A stretch of DNA of 64,000 nucleotides from an uncultured Clostridia bacterium (GCA_944381115.1 CALWJV010000013.1:1-64000); one strand, 5' to 3'. Shown: positions 25,456-35,723, counted from the stretch's first letter. Notes: a model not told the origin generated them from the sequence alone. Numbers and translations are program-made.

Positions 25456-25863
25456 TTAAACTCTTCTGCGCTTAGGCGGACGGCATCCGTTATGAGGAAT
25501 AGGGGTTACATCTTTGATCATGGTGATGTCAAGTCCTACCGCGGCGAGTGCACGTATCGCGCTCTCTCTTCCGGAACCGGGACCCTTTACGTAAACCTCT
25601 ACGGTTTTCATTCCGTGCTCCATAGCTGCTTTTGCTGCTGTTTCTGCTGCTGACTGCGCAGCAAAGGGGGTGGATTTTCTGGAACCCTTGAATCCGAGTT
25701 CTCCGGCTGATGCCCAAGAAATTGCGTTGCCCTGAACATCGGTTATAGTTATAATGGTGTTGTTAAAAGTGGCATTAATGTGTGCTGCACCTTTTTCAAC
25801 ATTCTTACGCTCACGGCGTTTTTTTACAACCTTTTTTACGGCTGTTCCGGTTTGTTTTGCCAT
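25456..25863 (-). CDS. rpsK: 30S ribosomal protein S11
   Basis: A 135-residue S11 of the small-subunit platform. [30 protein letters not shown] and the C-terminal [15 protein letters not shown] are diagnostic. Lies between rpsM and rpsD as in most bacteria. Confidence 0.98.
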   Translation of the reverse strand: MAKQTGTAVKKVVKKRRERKNVEKGAAHINATFNNTIITITDVQGNAISWASAGELGFKGSRKSTPFAAQSAAETAAKAAMEHGMKTVEVYVKGPGSGRESAIRALAAVGLDITMIKDVTPIPHNGCRPPKRRRV

Positions 25864-25881
25864 TTTTACTATTTCACTCCC

Positions 25882-26250
25882 TTACTTCTTCTTATTTGCT
25901 ATTGTCTTTGCGGGACCTTTACGGGTTCTCGCATTGGTCTTTGTGCGTTGTCCTCTGACAGGAAGGCCTTTTCTGTGTCTAATGCCGCGGTAGCAGTTAA
26001 TCTCTACCATGCGCTTTATGTCGAGTGCCACATCTCTTCTGAGGTCACCCTCAACTTTGTAGTTTTCCTGTATCTCGTCACGAAGCTTGGCAACTTCATC
26101 GTCTGTCAAATCTTTTGCTCTTGTATCCGGATCAATCCCGGTCTTTGCAAGGATGTTGTTTGCACTCTTTCTGCCTATACCGTAAATATAAGTGAGAGCA
26201 ATCTCAATCCTTTTGGAATTAGGAAGATCTACGCCTGCTAAACGAGCCAT
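25882..26250 (-). CDS. rpsM: 30S ribosomal protein S13
   Basis: A 122-residue S13 of the small-subunit head. [20 protein letters not shown] opens it, and the C-terminal [20 protein letters not shown] is the conserved basic tail that touches P-site tRNA. Lies 19 bp after rpmJ. Confidence 0.98.
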   Translation of the reverse strand: MARLAGVDLPNSKRIEIALTYIYGIGRKSANNILAKTGIDPDTRAKDLTDDEVAKLRDEIQENYKVEGDLRRDVALDIKRMVEINCYRGIRHRKGLPVRGQRTKTNARTRKGPAKTIANKKK

Positions 26251-26269
26251 ACTTTATTCTCTCCTTTTT

Positions 26270-26383
26270 TTAGCCTTGTCTTTGTTTATGCTTCGGGTTT
26301 TCGCAAATTACCATTACGACACCGTTACGCTTGATTATTTTGCATTTATCGCAAATTTTCTTTACGGATGGTTTAACTTTCAT
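26270..26383 (-). CDS. rpmJ: 50S ribosomal protein L36, zinc form
   Basis: A 37-residue protein: [15 protein letters not shown] at the N-terminus and [13 protein letters not shown] at the C-terminus. The zinc ligands of the C+ form are kept (C11, C14, C27, H32). It sits between infA and rpsM, its normal place. Confidence 0.96.
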   Translation of the reverse strand: MKVKPSVKKICDKCKIIKRNGVVMVICENPKHKQRQG

Positions 26384-26401
26384 TTTCTTACCATTCCTTT
26401 C

Positions 26402-26620
26402 TTATTTTGCTCTCCAAGTGATTCGTCCTTTGGTCAAGTCATATACCGATACCTCGACTGTTACTTTATCACCTGGCAGAATCCAGATATAATTCATTCT
26501 TAATTTGCCTGAAATGTGTGCTGTCACTATGTGACCGTTGGGAAGTTTTACTTTAAAGGCAGCATTGGGTAATGCCTCTACCACCGTTCCTTCAAACTCC
26601 ATTACATCGTCCTTTGCCAG
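26402..26620 (-). CDS. infA: Translation initiation factor IF-1 (probable CTG start)
   Basis: A one-domain OB-fold factor binding the 30S A site. [18 protein letters not shown] and [20 protein letters not shown] are diagnostic. The only upstream ATG, at 26638, would add a non-homologous MFGGII and has no ribosome binding site. The sequence of that extension is itself a strong GGAGGG, six bases before a CTG at 26620. Starting there gives exactly 72 residues, with the CTG aligned to the usual Met of MAKxDVIE. I therefore annotate 26620. A shorter ATG at 26602 would remove conserved residues. Confidence 0.9.
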   Translation of the reverse strand: MAKDDVMEFEGTVVEALPNAAFKVKLPNGHIVTAHISGKLRMNYIWILPGDKVTVEVSVYDLTKGRITWRAK

Positions 26621-26654
26621 AATTATCCCTCCAAACATTTATGATTTTAACCGA

Positions 26655-27404
26655 TTATACTTCAGTAAGCAAGAGCGGTCCGTTTTCAGTTATTGCAACG
26701 GTGTTTTCGTAATGTGCAGACAATTTTCCGTCAGCAGTTATTACTGTCCACCTGTCGCTGAGCACTTTGACTGCATATGTTCCGACGTTTACCATTGGTT
26801 CTATGGCAAATGTCATTCCGGCACACAGTCTTGCTCCTCTTCCGGGCACACCGTAGTTAGGAACTTCCGGGTCTTCGTGAAGTTCATGTCCGACTCCGTG
26901 TCCCACATAGCTTCTTACTACGGAAAAACCGTATTTTGAAACATATGTTTCTATTGCAAAGCCGATATCGCCTATACGATTACCTATAACGGCTTTTTCC
27001 GCTCCTTTATAGAAACTTTCCTTTGTTACCTCTATAAGTTTTTTTGCTTCCTCGCTGACTTTGCCTACGGCATAAGTCCTTGCGCTGTCTCCGTGAAAAC
27101 CTTTATAAAATGCTCCCACGTCGATCTTCACTATATCACCTTCATGAAGTATCTTTTTTTCTGAAGGTATTCCGTGTATCACCTGATCATTTACGCTTAT
27201 ACAGGCACTTCCCGGGAAACCAGCATATCCGAGAAATGACGGACTTGCTCCTTGGCTTTCTATGTGTGTGCGGACTATTTTGTCCAGCATAAGCGTGCTT
27301 ACGCCTTCTTTGACCGCTTCGCCTGCAAGATAAAGTGCCTCGCCGGTTATCCGACCCGCTTTCTTCATCAGTTCAAGCTGTTCACTGTTTTTCAGTTTTA
27401 TCAT
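26655..27404 (-). CDS. map: Methionine aminopeptidase, type I
   Basis: A 249-residue enzyme that removes the initiator Met in the cytoplasm. All five metal ligands are visible: the two Asp of KIDVGAFYKGFHGDSA, the His of GHGVGHELHE, the Glu of FAIEPMV and the Glu of ENTVAIT. There is no N-terminal SH3/zinc extension. Between adk and infA, as usual for Firmicutes. The start codon is one base after the adk stop codon region. Confidence 0.97.
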   Translation of the reverse strand: MIKLKNSEQLELMKKAGRITGEALYLAGEAVKEGVSTLMLDKIVRTHIESQGASPSFLGYAGFPGSACISVNDQVIHGIPSEKKILHEGDIVKIDVGAFYKGFHGDSARTYAVGKVSEEAKKLIEVTKESFYKGAEKAVIGNRIGDIGFAIETYVSKYGFSVVRSYVGHGVGHELHEDPEVPNYGVPGRGARLCAGMTFAIEPMVNVGTYAVKVLSDRWTVITADGKLSAHYENTVAITENGPLLLTEV

Positions 27405-27405
27405 A

Positions 27406-28044
27406 TTATTTGCCTTTTAATGTTTCAAGGGTAAGGCGGGATGTATCCGATACCTCTTCCTGACCGATTACGGTTTTAAGTTTTCCTCTCTCCGCATAAA
27501 ATGCTTCAAGCGGCTGTGTTTGCTCGTGATAGACCTCAAGTCTATGTCTTACAACTTCTTCTTTGTCGTCATCACGAATGGCTACTTCTGAACCGCACTC
27601 TGTGCAGACATTTTTTCCATTGATGTTCTTTGGCGGGTTATATTTTACATGGAATGTTGCTCCGCATTTGGGGCAGAAACGTCTGCCTGCGGAACGCTCT
27701 ATTATTTTTTCGTCCGGTACATAAATGTTTATTACTACATCTATTTCCTCGCCCATATTTTCAAGCGCTTCAGCCTGAGCAACGGTTCTCGGAAATCCGT
27801 CAAGGATATAACTGCCGTCTACCGTCTTAAGTTTTTCTTTTACTATATCGATTACTATATCATCGGTTAGCAATTGCCCTTTTGCAATGATATCTTTTGC
27901 GGCAAGTCCTACGGGAGTTGCATTTGATATTGCCTCTCGTATCATGTTCCCGGTTGAAATGGTAGGTATATCAAGTTCTCGGCTTATTACCGATGCCTGA
28001 GTCCCCTTACCTGCGCCGGGAGCGCCTAATAATATTATCTTCAT
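27406..28044 (-). CDS. adk: Adenylate kinase with zinc-binding lid
   Basis: A 212-residue enzyme converting ATP and AMP to two ADP. The P-loop GAPGAGKGTQ is at residues 7-16, and the AMP-binding DGFPRTVAQAEAL near 85. The lid carries four cysteines (CPKC and CTEC, near residues 128 and 150), the zinc form common in Gram-positive bacteria. Between secY and map. Confidence 0.98.
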   Translation of the reverse strand: MKIILLGAPGAGKGTQASVISRELDIPTISTGNMIREAISNATPVGLAAKDIIAKGQLLTDDIVIDIVKEKLKTVDGSYILDGFPRTVAQAEALENMGEEIDVVINIYVPDEKIIERSAGRRFCPKCGATFHVKYNPPKNINGKNVCTECGSEVAIRDDDKEEVVRHRLEVYHEQTQPLEAFYAERGKLKTVIGQEEVSDTSRLTLETLKGK

Positions 28045-28067
28045 AACGCTCCTCTTTTCTTAGGCCA

Positions 28068-29366
28068 TTATTTATCAAGGAAGCCCTTGTAATGACGCAT
28101 TGAAAGTTGCGCCTCAAGTTCTCTCTCTGTTTCAAGAATTACTCCCACCAGAATGAGAAGTGAAGAGCCGCCGAATGCAAGTGTTCCGATCTGAGTTCCG
28201 CCCGTTGCGATGTTTACGATCAGCGGCACTACCGAAATTATACCCAAGAACAACGCACCGATAAGTGTTATACGGTTAAGAACTTTGGTAATATAATCAG
28301 ATGTTGGCTTACCTGGTCGGTAGCCCGGTATAAATCCGCCGTTCTTTTTTAGATTGTTTGCAACTTCAATGGGGTTGAACGATATAAGAATATAAAAATA
28401 CGAAAATGCGATTATCAGTATGAATAACAGTATCGCATATACTGCAGATGTTGGAGCAAATATATTGAAAAATCCTTTCCAGAAACTATTCATTCTGCTC
28501 TCACCTATTATAAGTGCAATTGTTTGCGGTATTGAAACTATTGAACTTGCAAATATTATCGGCATAACTCCGCTCATATTCAGTTTTATCGGAAGTGTCG
28601 TGCTTTGTCCGCCGTACATTTTACGTCCTACTACCTTCTTTGCATACTGTACCGGCAATCGGCGTTCACTGTTCGTAATAAATACGACGAACGCTATGAT
28701 CGCAAGCGCAAGGAAGAACAGTACTTCTATAAGAACGAGCCACCATGCACCCATCTGTGCATAACTTATAAGGAGCGATACTCCTCCTGCAGTCGATGCT
28801 ATAATGTTTGCGAAAAGTATCATGGAAATACCGTTCCCGATACCGTTTTCATTAATTTTTTCAGCAAGCCACATGATGAGCGATGCTCCGGCAGCGTAAC
28901 AGAATATGATTACGAATCCACCGAATACGCTTTCCCCCTGTTCTGTAAGGCATCCTACATTCTTCATATACAAATAATATCCGAATGCTGTAAGGAAAGC
29001 AAGTATTATTGTTACAACTCTTGTAAGTTGTGTTAAAAATTTCTGTCCTTCTTCTCCCTGCTTGGATTTGCGCTCCAACGCCGGTATTGCTATAGTTAAA
29101 AGTTGGATAACTATAGAAGATGTAATATACGGGGAAATTGAAAGTGCAAACAATGTCGCTTTTGAAAGTGCATCTCCGGAAAGTAAGTTCAAATATGCAA
29201 GAAAGTCTCCTCTTGTACTGTTAAACCCTTCCTGTAATACTTCAAAATCGGTATAAGGAACATGAATTGCTGCTCCTATACGGTAAAGGAGTATAATAAA
29301 CAATGTATAAAGGATTTTTTTGCGCATTTCCGGTATTGCCATTGCGTTTTTTAAGGTTTTAAACAC
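28068..29366 (-). CDS. secY: Protein translocase subunit SecY
   Basis: A 432-residue, ten-helix membrane protein forming the Sec channel. GIGNGISMILFANI (about 175-188), the cytoplasmic loop AKKVVGRKMYGGQSTTLPIKLN, and GFIPGYRPGKPT are diagnostic. The gene directly follows rplO, with the stop of one and start of the other adjacent. Confidence 0.98.
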   Translation of the reverse strand: MFKTLKNAMAIPEMRKKILYTLFIILLYRIGAAIHVPYTDFEVLQEGFNSTRGDFLAYLNLLSGDALSKATLFALSISPYITSSIVIQLLTIAIPALERKSKQGEEGQKFLTQLTRVVTIILAFLTAFGYYLYMKNVGCLTEQGESVFGGFVIIFCYAAGASLIMWLAEKINENGIGNGISMILFANIIASTAGGVSLLISYAQMGAWWLVLIEVLFFLALAIIAFVVFITNSERRLPVQYAKKVVGRKMYGGQSTTLPIKLNMSGVMPIIFASSIVSIPQTIALIIGESRMNSFWKGFFNIFAPTSAVYAILLFILIIAFSYFYILISFNPIEVANNLKKNGGFIPGYRPGKPTSDYITKVLNRITLIGALFLGIISVVPLIVNIATGGTQIGTLAFGGSSLLILVGVILETERELEAQLSMRHYKGFLDK

Positions 29367-29807
29367 TTATATCACCTCTGCTTTTCCGCCGGCGGCTTCA
29401 ATCTTTTCCTTTGCTGTCGCGGAAAATACTGTTGCTTTTACAGTTATTTTCTTACTTACCACACCGTCGCCGAGAACCTTCAGACCATCGTATGCTTTAC
29501 GAATTACGCGATCTTTAAGCAGAACTTCTATGTCAATTACATCGCCGTCACTGTATTTATTCAGGTCATCTACATTTACTATTGCATACTGAACGGCAAA
29601 TCTGTTTTTAAAGCCTCTTTTGGGAAGTCTTCTGTAAAGCGGGTTTTGTCCGCCTTCAAATCCGGGACGAACACCGCCTCCGGAACGGGCATTTTGTCCT
29701 TTATGTCCCTTTCCGGCTGTCTTTCCGTTTCCGGAACCTGTGCCTCTGCCCTTGCGGAATTTCTTTTCTGCAGAGCCTTCAGCGGGAGAAAGTTCGTGGA
29801 GCTTCAT
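29367..29807 (-). CDS. rplO: 50S ribosomal protein L15
   Basis: The frame is open upstream to 29831, but the ATG at 29807 ([12 protein letters not shown]) has GGAGG just before it and matches the family start, giving 146 residues. [20 protein letters not shown] is the conserved basic N-terminal region that binds 23S rRNA. Confidence 0.97.
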   Translation of the reverse strand: MKLHELSPAEGSAEKKFRKGRGTGSGNGKTAGKGHKGQNARSGGGVRPGFEGGQNPLYRRLPKRGFKNRFAVQYAIVNVDDLNKYSDGDVIDIEVLLKDRVIRKAYDGLKVLGDGVVSKKITVKATVFSATAKEKIEAAGGKAEVI

Positions 29808-29854
29808 CTTTTTTCCTCCTTTTTCTATCAAATCAATGTCAATGAATAATTTAA

Positions 29855-30022
29855 TTACTTCTCAACTTTTACAAGATGAGATATAACTGCTACCTTGCCG
29901 AGGTTTGCAGCGTTTTCTGCTACCTCTACAGAGTTCCCGGGACGTTTTAATCCTAAGGAAAGTGCGGTTGCCTTCTGCTTTGGGAGAACGCCTATCAAAC
30001 TTTTTACAAGTGTTATTTTCAT
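29855..30022 (-). CDS. rpmD: 50S ribosomal protein L30
   Basis: A 55-residue protein beginning [20 protein letters not shown]. The frame extends to 30052, but AAGGAGG lies before the ATG at 30022, which is the family start. Between rpsE and rplO as usual; the upstream extension overlaps the end of rpsE. Confidence 0.96.
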   Translation of the reverse strand: MKITLVKSLIGVLPKQKATALSLGLKRPGNSVEVAENAANLGKVAVISHLVKVEK

Positions 30023-30038
30023 TTGCGTTTCCTCCTTA

Positions 30039-30539
30039 TTATATTTCTTCAACGGCTATACCGCGAAGCGCTGCAACTTCCTCTGCCGTACGAAGGGATT
30101 TCAGCCCTTCAAAGGTCGCTTTTACTACATTTGTTACATTGTTGGAACGGAGGCACTTGGTTCTTATATTCTTGATGCCTGCCATCTCAAGCACCGCACG
30201 GACTGCGCCGCCGGCAATTATTCCGGTTCCTTCCGGTGCAGGTTTAAGAAGAACCTTTCCTGCTCCGTATATTCCGGTGACTTCGTGAGGAATTGTATTT
30301 CCTACCATTGATACCGTTATCATATTTTTCTTTGCGTCCTCTATTGCCTTACGCATTGCCTCTGGTACTTCAGCGGCTTTGCCAAGCCCATATCCGACAT
30401 GTCCGTTTTCGTCTCCCACTACCATAAGAGATGTGAATCGCATTATACGTCCGCCTTTTACCGTTTTGGAAACACGGTTTACCGCAACATTGACTTCTTT
30501 AAGATCTAAGGTTGACGCATCTATTTTCTTGTTTTCCAT
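30039..30539 (-). CDS. rpsE: 30S ribosomal protein S5
   Basis: A 166-residue S5 with the N-terminal double-stranded-RNA-binding domain ([35 protein letters not shown]) and the C-terminal domain with [19 protein letters not shown]. It takes part in decoding fidelity. Confidence 0.98.
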   Translation of the reverse strand: MENKKIDASTLDLKEVNVAVNRVSKTVKGGRIMRFTSLMVVGDENGHVGYGLGKAAEVPEAMRKAIEDAKKNMITVSMVGNTIPHEVTGIYGAGKVLLKPAPEGTGIIAGGAVRAVLEMAGIKNIRTKCLRSNNVTNVVKATFEGLKSLRTAEEVAALRGIAVEEI

Positions 30540-30554
30540 TATATTTTATCCTCC

Positions 30555-30914
30555 TCAGAACTTAAGTCCGCCCTCGCGGGCGCCTTCTGCAAGCTCCTGT
30601 ACACGTCCGTGATATACATAGCCGCCTCTGTCAAATACTACTGTTTCGATTCCCTTTGCAAGTGCTCTCTCAGCAACTTTTTTCCCGATTTCTCTTGCTG
30701 CTTCTTTGTTTCCGCCGTACGCAGTGAAATCTTTTTCCGTCGAACTTGCACTTACAAGCGTTACTCCGTTTACATCATCTATTATCTGAGCTGAAATATT
30801 TGCGTTGGAACGGTAAACACAAAGACGGGGACGCTCCGTTGTTCCGGAGATTTTAGCTCTGACTCTTTTATGTCTTTGAAGTCTTGCTTTGTTTGTATCC
30901 TGTTTTCTTATCAT
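30555..30914 (-). CDS. rplR: 50S ribosomal protein L18
   Basis: A 119-residue 5S-rRNA-binding protein. [20 protein letters not shown] and [21 protein letters not shown] are diagnostic. Follows rplF by 17 bp. Confidence 0.98.
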   Translation of the reverse strand: MIRKQDTNKARLQRHKRVRAKISGTTERPRLCVYRSNANISAQIIDDVNGVTLVSASSTEKDFTAYGGNKEAAREIGKKVAERALAKGIETVVFDRGGYVYHGRVQELAEGAREGGLKF

Positions 30915-30931
30915 CTGTCTACCCTCCTTAT

Positions 30932-31471
30932 TTATTTACCGGCCTTACCGGCTTTGCGGCGAATACGCTCATCAGCGTACTTAACACCTTTTCCAAGGTA
31001 AGGCTCCGGAGGTCTTTTCTCTCGGATTTGCGATGCTATCTGACCTACCGTCTGCTTATCTATTCCCTTTACTATTACGATGTTCGGCTGAGGTGATTCA
31101 AATGTTACTCCGTTGCCGTCCTCAAATGTTACGGGATGAGAATGTCCAAGGTTAAGTGTAAGTGTTTTTCCGGACTTCTGGGCCCTGTATCCGACTCCCA
31201 CGATTTCCAGTTGCTTTGAATATCCTTCCGTTACTCCGATTATCATATTGTTTAATAGAGTACGGGTAAGTCCGTGAAGTGATTTATTGAGCGATTCATC
31301 GTTCGGGCGTTCTACTGTTATTGCAGATCCCTCAACTTTTATTATCATATTTTCATGCAATTTCTGTGTTGCTGTTCCCTTTGGTCCTTTTACGGTAACG
31401 AGGTTACCGGCTTCGACTTTTACATCTACACCTGCGGGAATGGCAACCGGTTTTTTTCCGATTCTTGACAT
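30932..31471 (-). CDS. rplF: 50S ribosomal protein L6
   Basis: A 179-residue protein with the two repeated L6 domains. [15 protein letters not shown] opens it and [19 protein letters not shown], the C-terminal RNA-contact segment, closes it. Confidence 0.98.
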   Translation of the reverse strand: MSRIGKKPVAIPAGVDVKVEAGNLVTVKGPKGTATQKLHENMIIKVEGSAITVERPNDESLNKSLHGLTRTLLNNMIIGVTEGYSKQLEIVGVGYRAQKSGKTLTLNLGHSHPVTFEDGNGVTFESPQPNIVIVKGIDKQTVGQIASQIREKRPPEPYLGKGVKYADERIRRKAGKAGK

Positions 31472-31489
31472 TTCCTTTTTCCTCCCAAA

Positions 31490-31885
31490 TTACCATATAA
31501 AGGCGAGAACTTCGCCGCCTACGTTTTCTTTTCTCGCTTTTTTATCGGTCATAACCCCTTTTGAGGTTGACACTATTGCGATTCCCAGTCCGTTCATAAC
31601 CTTCGGCAGGTCTTCACAGTTTGCATATACACGAAGACCAGGTTTTGATACTCTTTTAAGACCGGTTATTGCCTTCTGTTTTCCTACATATTTAAGTGTT
31701 ACCTTGATTATGCCCTGTTTATTATCGTCGATTATCTGATAACCTTTAATATATCCCTCGTTTGCAAGAATATCGGCTATTGCCTTCTTCATGTTCGACG
31801 CGGGGATTTCTACCGATTCGTGTTTTGCATCGTTCGCATTTCTTATGCGAGTCAGCATATCGGCTATTACATCTGACATTTGCAT
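31490..31885 (-). CDS. rpsH: 30S ribosomal protein S8
   Basis: A 131-residue S8. [28 protein letters not shown] is at the N-terminus and [15 protein letters not shown], the family C-terminal signature with V for G/I variants, near the end. GGAGG sits eight bases before the first ATG, which is kept. Confidence 0.98.
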   Translation of the reverse strand: MQMSDVIADMLTRIRNANDAKHESVEIPASNMKKAIADILANEGYIKGYQIIDDNKQGIIKVTLKYVGKQKAITGLKRVSKPGLRVYANCEDLPKVMNGLGIAIVSTSKGVMTDKKARKENVGGEVLAFIW

Positions 31886-31920
31886 TTCTAAATCCTCCTT
31901 CTGTCTTTAACTGTTCCGAA

Positions 31921-32106
31921 TTACCAGGATGCTTTACGTACACCCGGTATCTCGCCTTTATATGCGAGTTCACGGAAGCAGATTCGGCAGATGCCGAACT
32001 TGCGCAGATATGCATGAGGTCTGCCGCAAATTTTGCACCGATTATATTCTCTTGTAGAAAACTTCTGAGGTCTTTGCTGCTTTACTTTCATTGACTCTTT
32101 TGCCAT
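31921..32106 (-). CDS. rpsN: 30S ribosomal protein S14, zinc type
   Basis: A 61-residue S14 of the short, zinc-binding form: CKIC (about 24-27) and CRIC (about 40-43) supply the four ligands. The C-terminal [16 protein letters not shown] is the family signature. Between rplE and rpsH. Confidence 0.97.
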   Translation of the reverse strand: MAKESMKVKQQRPQKFSTREYNRCKICGRPHAYLRKFGICRICFRELAYKGEIPGVRKASW

Positions 32107-32120
32107 TGCAATTTACCTCC

Positions 32121-32663
32121 TTACCTTGCAAACGGAGCGCCGAGAAGTGTAAGAAGTTCTTTGGCTTCTTCGTCCGTTGCTGCCGTTGTTACAAACGATA
32201 TATCCATTCCACGTACACGGTCAACTTTTTCGTACTCAATTTCAGGGAATATAAGTTGTTCCTTGAGTCCGAGCGAATAGTTTCCTCTTCCGTCGAATGC
32301 ATTGGGATTAATTCCTTTAAAGTCACGTACACGGGGAAGTGCTATATTGAAGAGTCTGTCCATAAACTCGTACATAATATCCCCGCGAAGCGTTACCTTT
32401 CCCCCGATCGCCATACCGATACGGAGTTTAAAGTTTGCTACCGATTTCTTTGCCTTTGTTACTATCGCCTTTTGTCCGGTAATCGCTGTAAGATCTCCTA
32501 CAATAGACTCCATTGCTTTGGCGTTATCTCTTTCATCTCCGCCCGTACCCACATTAACAACGATCTTCTCGATCTTAGGTATCTGCATTACGCTCTTGTA
32601 TTCGAATTTTTTCATAAGGGCGGGAGCAACTTCTGCTTTATATAAATCTTTCAGTCTTGCCAT
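32121..32663 (-). CDS. rplE: 50S ribosomal protein L5
   Basis: A 180-residue 5S-rRNA-binding protein. The N-terminal part has [21 protein letters not shown], and [25 protein letters not shown] follows, then a conserved [16 protein letters not shown] and the C-terminal [20 protein letters not shown]. Confidence 0.98.
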   Translation of the reverse strand: MARLKDLYKAEVAPALMKKFEYKSVMQIPKIEKIVVNVGTGGDERDNAKAMESIVGDLTAITGQKAIVTKAKKSVANFKLRIGMAIGGKVTLRGDIMYEFMDRLFNIALPRVRDFKGINPNAFDGRGNYSLGLKEQLIFPEIEYEKVDRVRGMDISFVTTAATDEEAKELLTLLGAPFAR

Positions 32664-32677
32664 TGTTTGCTTCCTCC

Positions 32678-33049
32678 TTAATCAAATTTGTGCCCACAGG
32701 GCTTTTTTACTTTGTTACCGTCTACGGTCTCGATCTTGTATCCGGAACATACTCGTACTTTTTTATCGCCTACGGTCTCAATGTGATATCTTACACCTTT
32801 ATTGCAATCAGGGCAGAAAAGCGCTACTTTGTCAGCATATATCGCTCCTTCAACGGTAATAATGCCTCCCTGATCTCCCTGTTTACGGGGTTTCAAATGT
32901 TTTTTTACAAGGTTAACGCCTTTTACTATAACTTTTCTTTCTGCAGGGGATACCTCAAGGACTTCTCCCTTTTCACCTTTCAGATGACGTTTTTTGTCAC
33001 CAGAAAGAACTACTACGGTGTCACCTTTTTTTACATGAAGTGTATTCAT
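32678..33049 (-). CDS. rplX: 50S ribosomal protein L24 with Cys-rich tail
   Basis: The KOW-fold core is plain ([21 protein letters not shown], then [19 protein letters not shown]). At 123 residues it is about 20 longer than most L24. The extended C-terminal part has CPDC (near 81-84) and later VCSG and PCGH, so a zinc-ribbon-like fold is possible. It helps early 50S assembly. Confidence 0.96.
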   Translation of the reverse strand: MNTLHVKKGDTVVVLSGDKKRHLKGEKGEVLEVSPAERKVIVKGVNLVKKHLKPRKQGDQGGIITVEGAIYADKVALFCPDCNKGVRYHIETVGDKKVRVCSGYKIETVDGNKVKKPCGHKFD

Positions 33050-33061
33050 TTCGGCACCTCC

Positions 33062-33430
33062 TTAAAGAACTTCGGGAGCAAGTGAAAGAATTTTTGTAAA
33101 ATCCTTTTCGCGAAGCTCTCTTGCCACAGGACCAAATATTCGGGTCCCTCTGGGCGTTTTATCTTCTTTTATTATGACAGCTGCATTTTCATCAAATTTT
33201 ATATATGAGCCGTCTGCACGTCTCATTCCGCGAACAGATCTGACAATTACTGCTTTCACTACATCGCCTTTTTTTACTGTTCCGCCGGGAGCCGCTTTCT
33301 TTACACAAGCCACCACTACATCGCCTATATTTCCGTAGCGTCTGCCTGTACCGCCGAGTACACGGATGCACATTAATTCTTTTGCGCCCGTATTGTCGGC
33401 AACTTTCATATATGACTGTTGCTGTAACAC
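33062..33430 (-). CDS. rplN: 50S ribosomal protein L14
   Basis: A 122-residue L14. [21 protein letters not shown] opens it, with [15 protein letters not shown] and [15 protein letters not shown] further on. Forms the L14-L19 interface of the large subunit. Confidence 0.98.
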   Translation of the reverse strand: MLQQQSYMKVADNTGAKELMCIRVLGGTGRRYGNIGDVVVACVKKAAPGGTVKKGDVVKAVIVRSVRGMRRADGSYIKFDENAAVIIKEDKTPRGTRIFGPVARELREKDFTKILSLAPEVL

Positions 33431-33491
33431 TGTGCGGTTACCTCCTCAAATTTATACGCTTTTTGACGTATCGTCCGTTTTCTTACGGTGA

Positions 33492-33749
33492 TTATTTTGC
33501 CTTTTCGATTATTTCCACAAGACGCCATCTTTTGGTCTTGGAAAGAGGTCTAGTCTCCATTACGAGTATTTTGTCACCGACCCCTGCGATGTTTTCTTCA
33601 TCATGAGCGTGAACTTTTAATGTACGGTGCAAAACCTTGCCGTATTTTGGATGCTTTACGCTGTCCTCTATTGCTACCACAATGGTTTTGTCCATCTTAG
33701 AACTTATTACGCTTCCGACTCTGGTTTTTCTCAGATTTCTTTCTTCCAT
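33492..33749 (-). CDS. rpsQ: 30S ribosomal protein S17
   Basis: An 85-residue OB-fold protein. [19 protein letters not shown] and [15 protein letters not shown] are diagnostic; [15 protein letters not shown] closes it. Confidence 0.98.
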   Translation of the reverse strand: MEERNLRKTRVGSVISSKMDKTIVVAIEDSVKHPKYGKVLHRTLKVHAHDEENIAGVGDKILVMETRPLSKTKRWRLVEIIEKAK

Positions 33750-33768
33750 CTTCTATTTCTCCTTCGCC

Positions 33769-33975
33769 TTACGCGTTCTTTTCTTCTTGCTTCTTTGGTG
33801 AATTCATTACAGTAAGAACACGTGCTATATCACGCTTTACTTCTGTAATTTTATGCGGGTTGTCAAGTTGCTTTATTGCAAGTTGGAAACGGAGGTGGAA
33901 AAGCTCATCTTTAAGTTCTGTAAGCTTTTTGTTAAGCTCGTCCTCAGCCATTGTTTTTAATTCTGCTGCTTTCAT
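33769..33975 (-). CDS. rpmC: 50S ribosomal protein L29
   Basis: A 68-residue two-helix protein at the exit tunnel. LNKKLTELKDELFHLRFQLA is the conserved helix pair and RDIARVLTVMN the family C-terminal motif. A short Lys/Glu tail follows. Confidence 0.97.
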   Translation of the reverse strand: MKAAELKTMAEDELNKKLTELKDELFHLRFQLAIKQLDNPHKITEVKRDIARVLTVMNSPKKQEEKNA

Positions 33976-33979
33976 TTGC

Positions 33980-34405
33980 TTATTCCTCCTCTGCTACTTT
34001 CTCTTTTGCAATGAATTTACATTTTATCGGGAGTTTATGCATTGCGAGACGCATTGCCTCTCTTGCTGTCTCCTCGGTTATCCCATTCATTTCAAACAAT
34101 ACTCTTCCCGGCTTTACTACCGCTACCCAGTGGTCTACGGAACCTTTACCTGAACCCATACGGGTCTCAGCAGGTTTTTCAGTTATCGGCTTATCCGGAA
34201 ATATTTTGATCCAGACCTGTCCGCCGCGACGGATATATCTGGTCATTGCGATACGGGCTGCTTCTATTTGGTTGCTGGTGATCCATGCAGGCTCAAGAGC
34301 GACTAAGCCGTATTCGCCGTATGTCAGTGTATTTCCGCGCATTGCTTTTCCTTTTAATCTTCCGCGGTGTACACGTCTGTATTTTGTTCTTTTAGGCATC
34401 AACAT
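33980..34405 (-). CDS. rplP: 50S ribosomal protein L16
   Basis: A 141-residue protein organising the aminoacyl-tRNA site of the large subunit. It starts [19 protein letters not shown], the standard L16 N-terminus, and includes [27 protein letters not shown] is eight bases before the first ATG, so this start is preferred over the ATG two codons on. Confidence 0.98.
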   Translation of the reverse strand: MLMPKRTKYRRVHRGRLKGKAMRGNTLTYGEYGLVALEPAWITSNQIEAARIAMTRYIRRGGQVWIKIFPDKPITEKPAETRMGSGKGSVDHWVAVVKPGRVLFEMNGITEETAREAMRLAMHKLPIKCKFIAKEKVAEEE

Positions 34406-34408
34406 AAC

Positions 34409-35272
34409 TTAACCCTCCTTTTTGGGTGCCGGTGCAGGTGCACGTCTGCCGTCTGTTCCGAAACGCGGCTTACCGTCGCGATCTCCGTAACGGCGATTGC
34501 CGTTCCCTCTGTTATTAAATCCGCCTTCTTTACGATCTCCGCGATCGTTTCTGCGTTCGCCTCTGCGCTCGCCTTTACGGTCGTTTCTGCGATCTTTTCT
34601 GTCAGCGCTTTCTGTTGTTCTCTTTGCTCCGTTACCGGCTGCGAGAACCTCGCCTTTATATATCCATACTTTTACACCTATTTTTCCGTAGGTTGTATTT
34701 GCTTCCCAAAATCCGTATCCTATATCGGCTCTTATTGTCTGAAGCGGTATGGTTCCTTCATGATAATGTTCTGTACGGGCTATTTCCGCTCCGGCAAGAC
34801 GTCCCGAACAGGAAATTTTGATTCCCTTTGCTCCGAGATGCATTGTTCTGGATATCGCCATCTTCATTGCACGGCGGAACGCTATTCTTCCTTCGAGTTT
34901 TGCTGCAACATTTTCTGCTACGAGTTGCGCATCAAGGTCGGGGGATTTTACTTCTACGACATTTACGAAAACCGCTTTATCAGGGCCTACCATTTTTTCT
35001 ATTTCGGCCTTGATTTTTTCGATCTCTGATCCGCCCTGTCCGATGATTATACCCGGTTTTGCGCAGTGAATGAATACTCTTATTCTTGCACTGTCACGTT
35101 CGATCTCTATCTTCGGTACTCCGGCCGCCTGAAGTTTTTCTTTCAAAAATTTTCTTATTTTATAATCGGAAACAAGGGTATCGCCGAAATTTTCGTCCTT
35201 CTCAAACCATCTTGAATCCCAATCCTTTATAACGCCTACACGAAGGCCGTGGGGATTAACTTTCTGACCCAT
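34409..35272 (-). CDS. rpsC: 30S ribosomal protein S3 with basic C-terminal extension
   Basis: Residues 1-215 match S3, with the KH domain ([18 protein letters not shown]) and the C-terminal domain ([13 protein letters not shown]). About 70 extra residues follow, dense in Arg, Asp and Gly ([19 protein letters not shown]), ending [10 protein letters not shown]. The extension looks disordered; similar tails occur in Clostridia. S3 is part of the mRNA entry helicase. Confidence 0.97.
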   Translation of the reverse strand: MGQKVNPHGLRVGVIKDWDSRWFEKDENFGDTLVSDYKIRKFLKEKLQAAGVPKIEIERDSARIRVFIHCAKPGIIIGQGGSEIEKIKAEIEKMVGPDKAVFVNVVEVKSPDLDAQLVAENVAAKLEGRIAFRRAMKMAISRTMHLGAKGIKISCSGRLAGAEIARTEHYHEGTIPLQTIRADIGYGFWEANTTYGKIGVKVWIYKGEVLAAGNGAKRTTESADRKDRRNDRKGERRGERRNDRGDRKEGGFNNRGNGNRRYGDRDGKPRFGTDGRRAPAPAPKKEG

Positions 35273-35290
35273 TCTTTTAGCCTCCTTCTC

Positions 35291-35656
35291 TTACACAGCC
35301 ATTGTTTCCGTATTGCCTCTTTCTTTTAAGGCAATCGTTACATGGCTTGTTCTTTTTAAAATGCGGTTTGCACTGCCCTTTGCTCTCGGCATCATTCTTT
35401 TAAGTGTCGGACCCGGGCATACATAGCACTCGGACACATAAAGTTTGCTTGCATCCATATTACTGTTTTCTGCGTTTGCTATTGCGCTCTTAAGCAACTT
35501 TATCAGATATTCCGATGCGGATTTTTGTGTATTTTTTAATATCGCCATTGCTATATCTGCATCTCTGCCTCTTATCAGGTCGAGTACTATCTTGACCTTG
35601 CGAGGAGAAATTCTGGCGTATTTCAATATCGCTTTTGCTTCTTTATTCGCTTCCAT
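35291..35656 (-). CDS. rplV: 50S ribosomal protein L22
   Basis: A 121-residue protein with the extended loop that lines the exit tunnel. AILKYARISPRKVKIVLDLIRG and the loop/beta-hairpin segment PTLKRMMPRAKGSANRILKRTSH are diagnostic. Confidence 0.98.
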   Translation of the reverse strand: MEANKEAKAILKYARISPRKVKIVLDLIRGRDADIAMAILKNTQKSASEYLIKLLKSAIANAENSNMDASKLYVSECYVCPGPTLKRMMPRAKGSANRILKRTSHVTIALKERGNTETMAV

Positions 35657-35723
35657 TTCAGGTGCCTCCCTCCGGGACGTTTAAACGCTCCGTATTTTTT
35701 TATTTCCGGTTTTTATTTCCGAC

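Noticed and set aside
29895..32859. Several long plus-strand frames across the ribosomal supercluster (for example 31287-31739, 32302-32859)
   Set aside because: They lie wholly opposite strongly conserved ribosomal genes, have Ser/Phe-rich composition expected of antisense reading and lack start signals.
34367..35029. Plus-strand 220-residue frame over rpsC
   Set aside because: Antisense to rpsC and its Arg/Gly extension; it is Ser/Cys/Phe-rich and matches no family.
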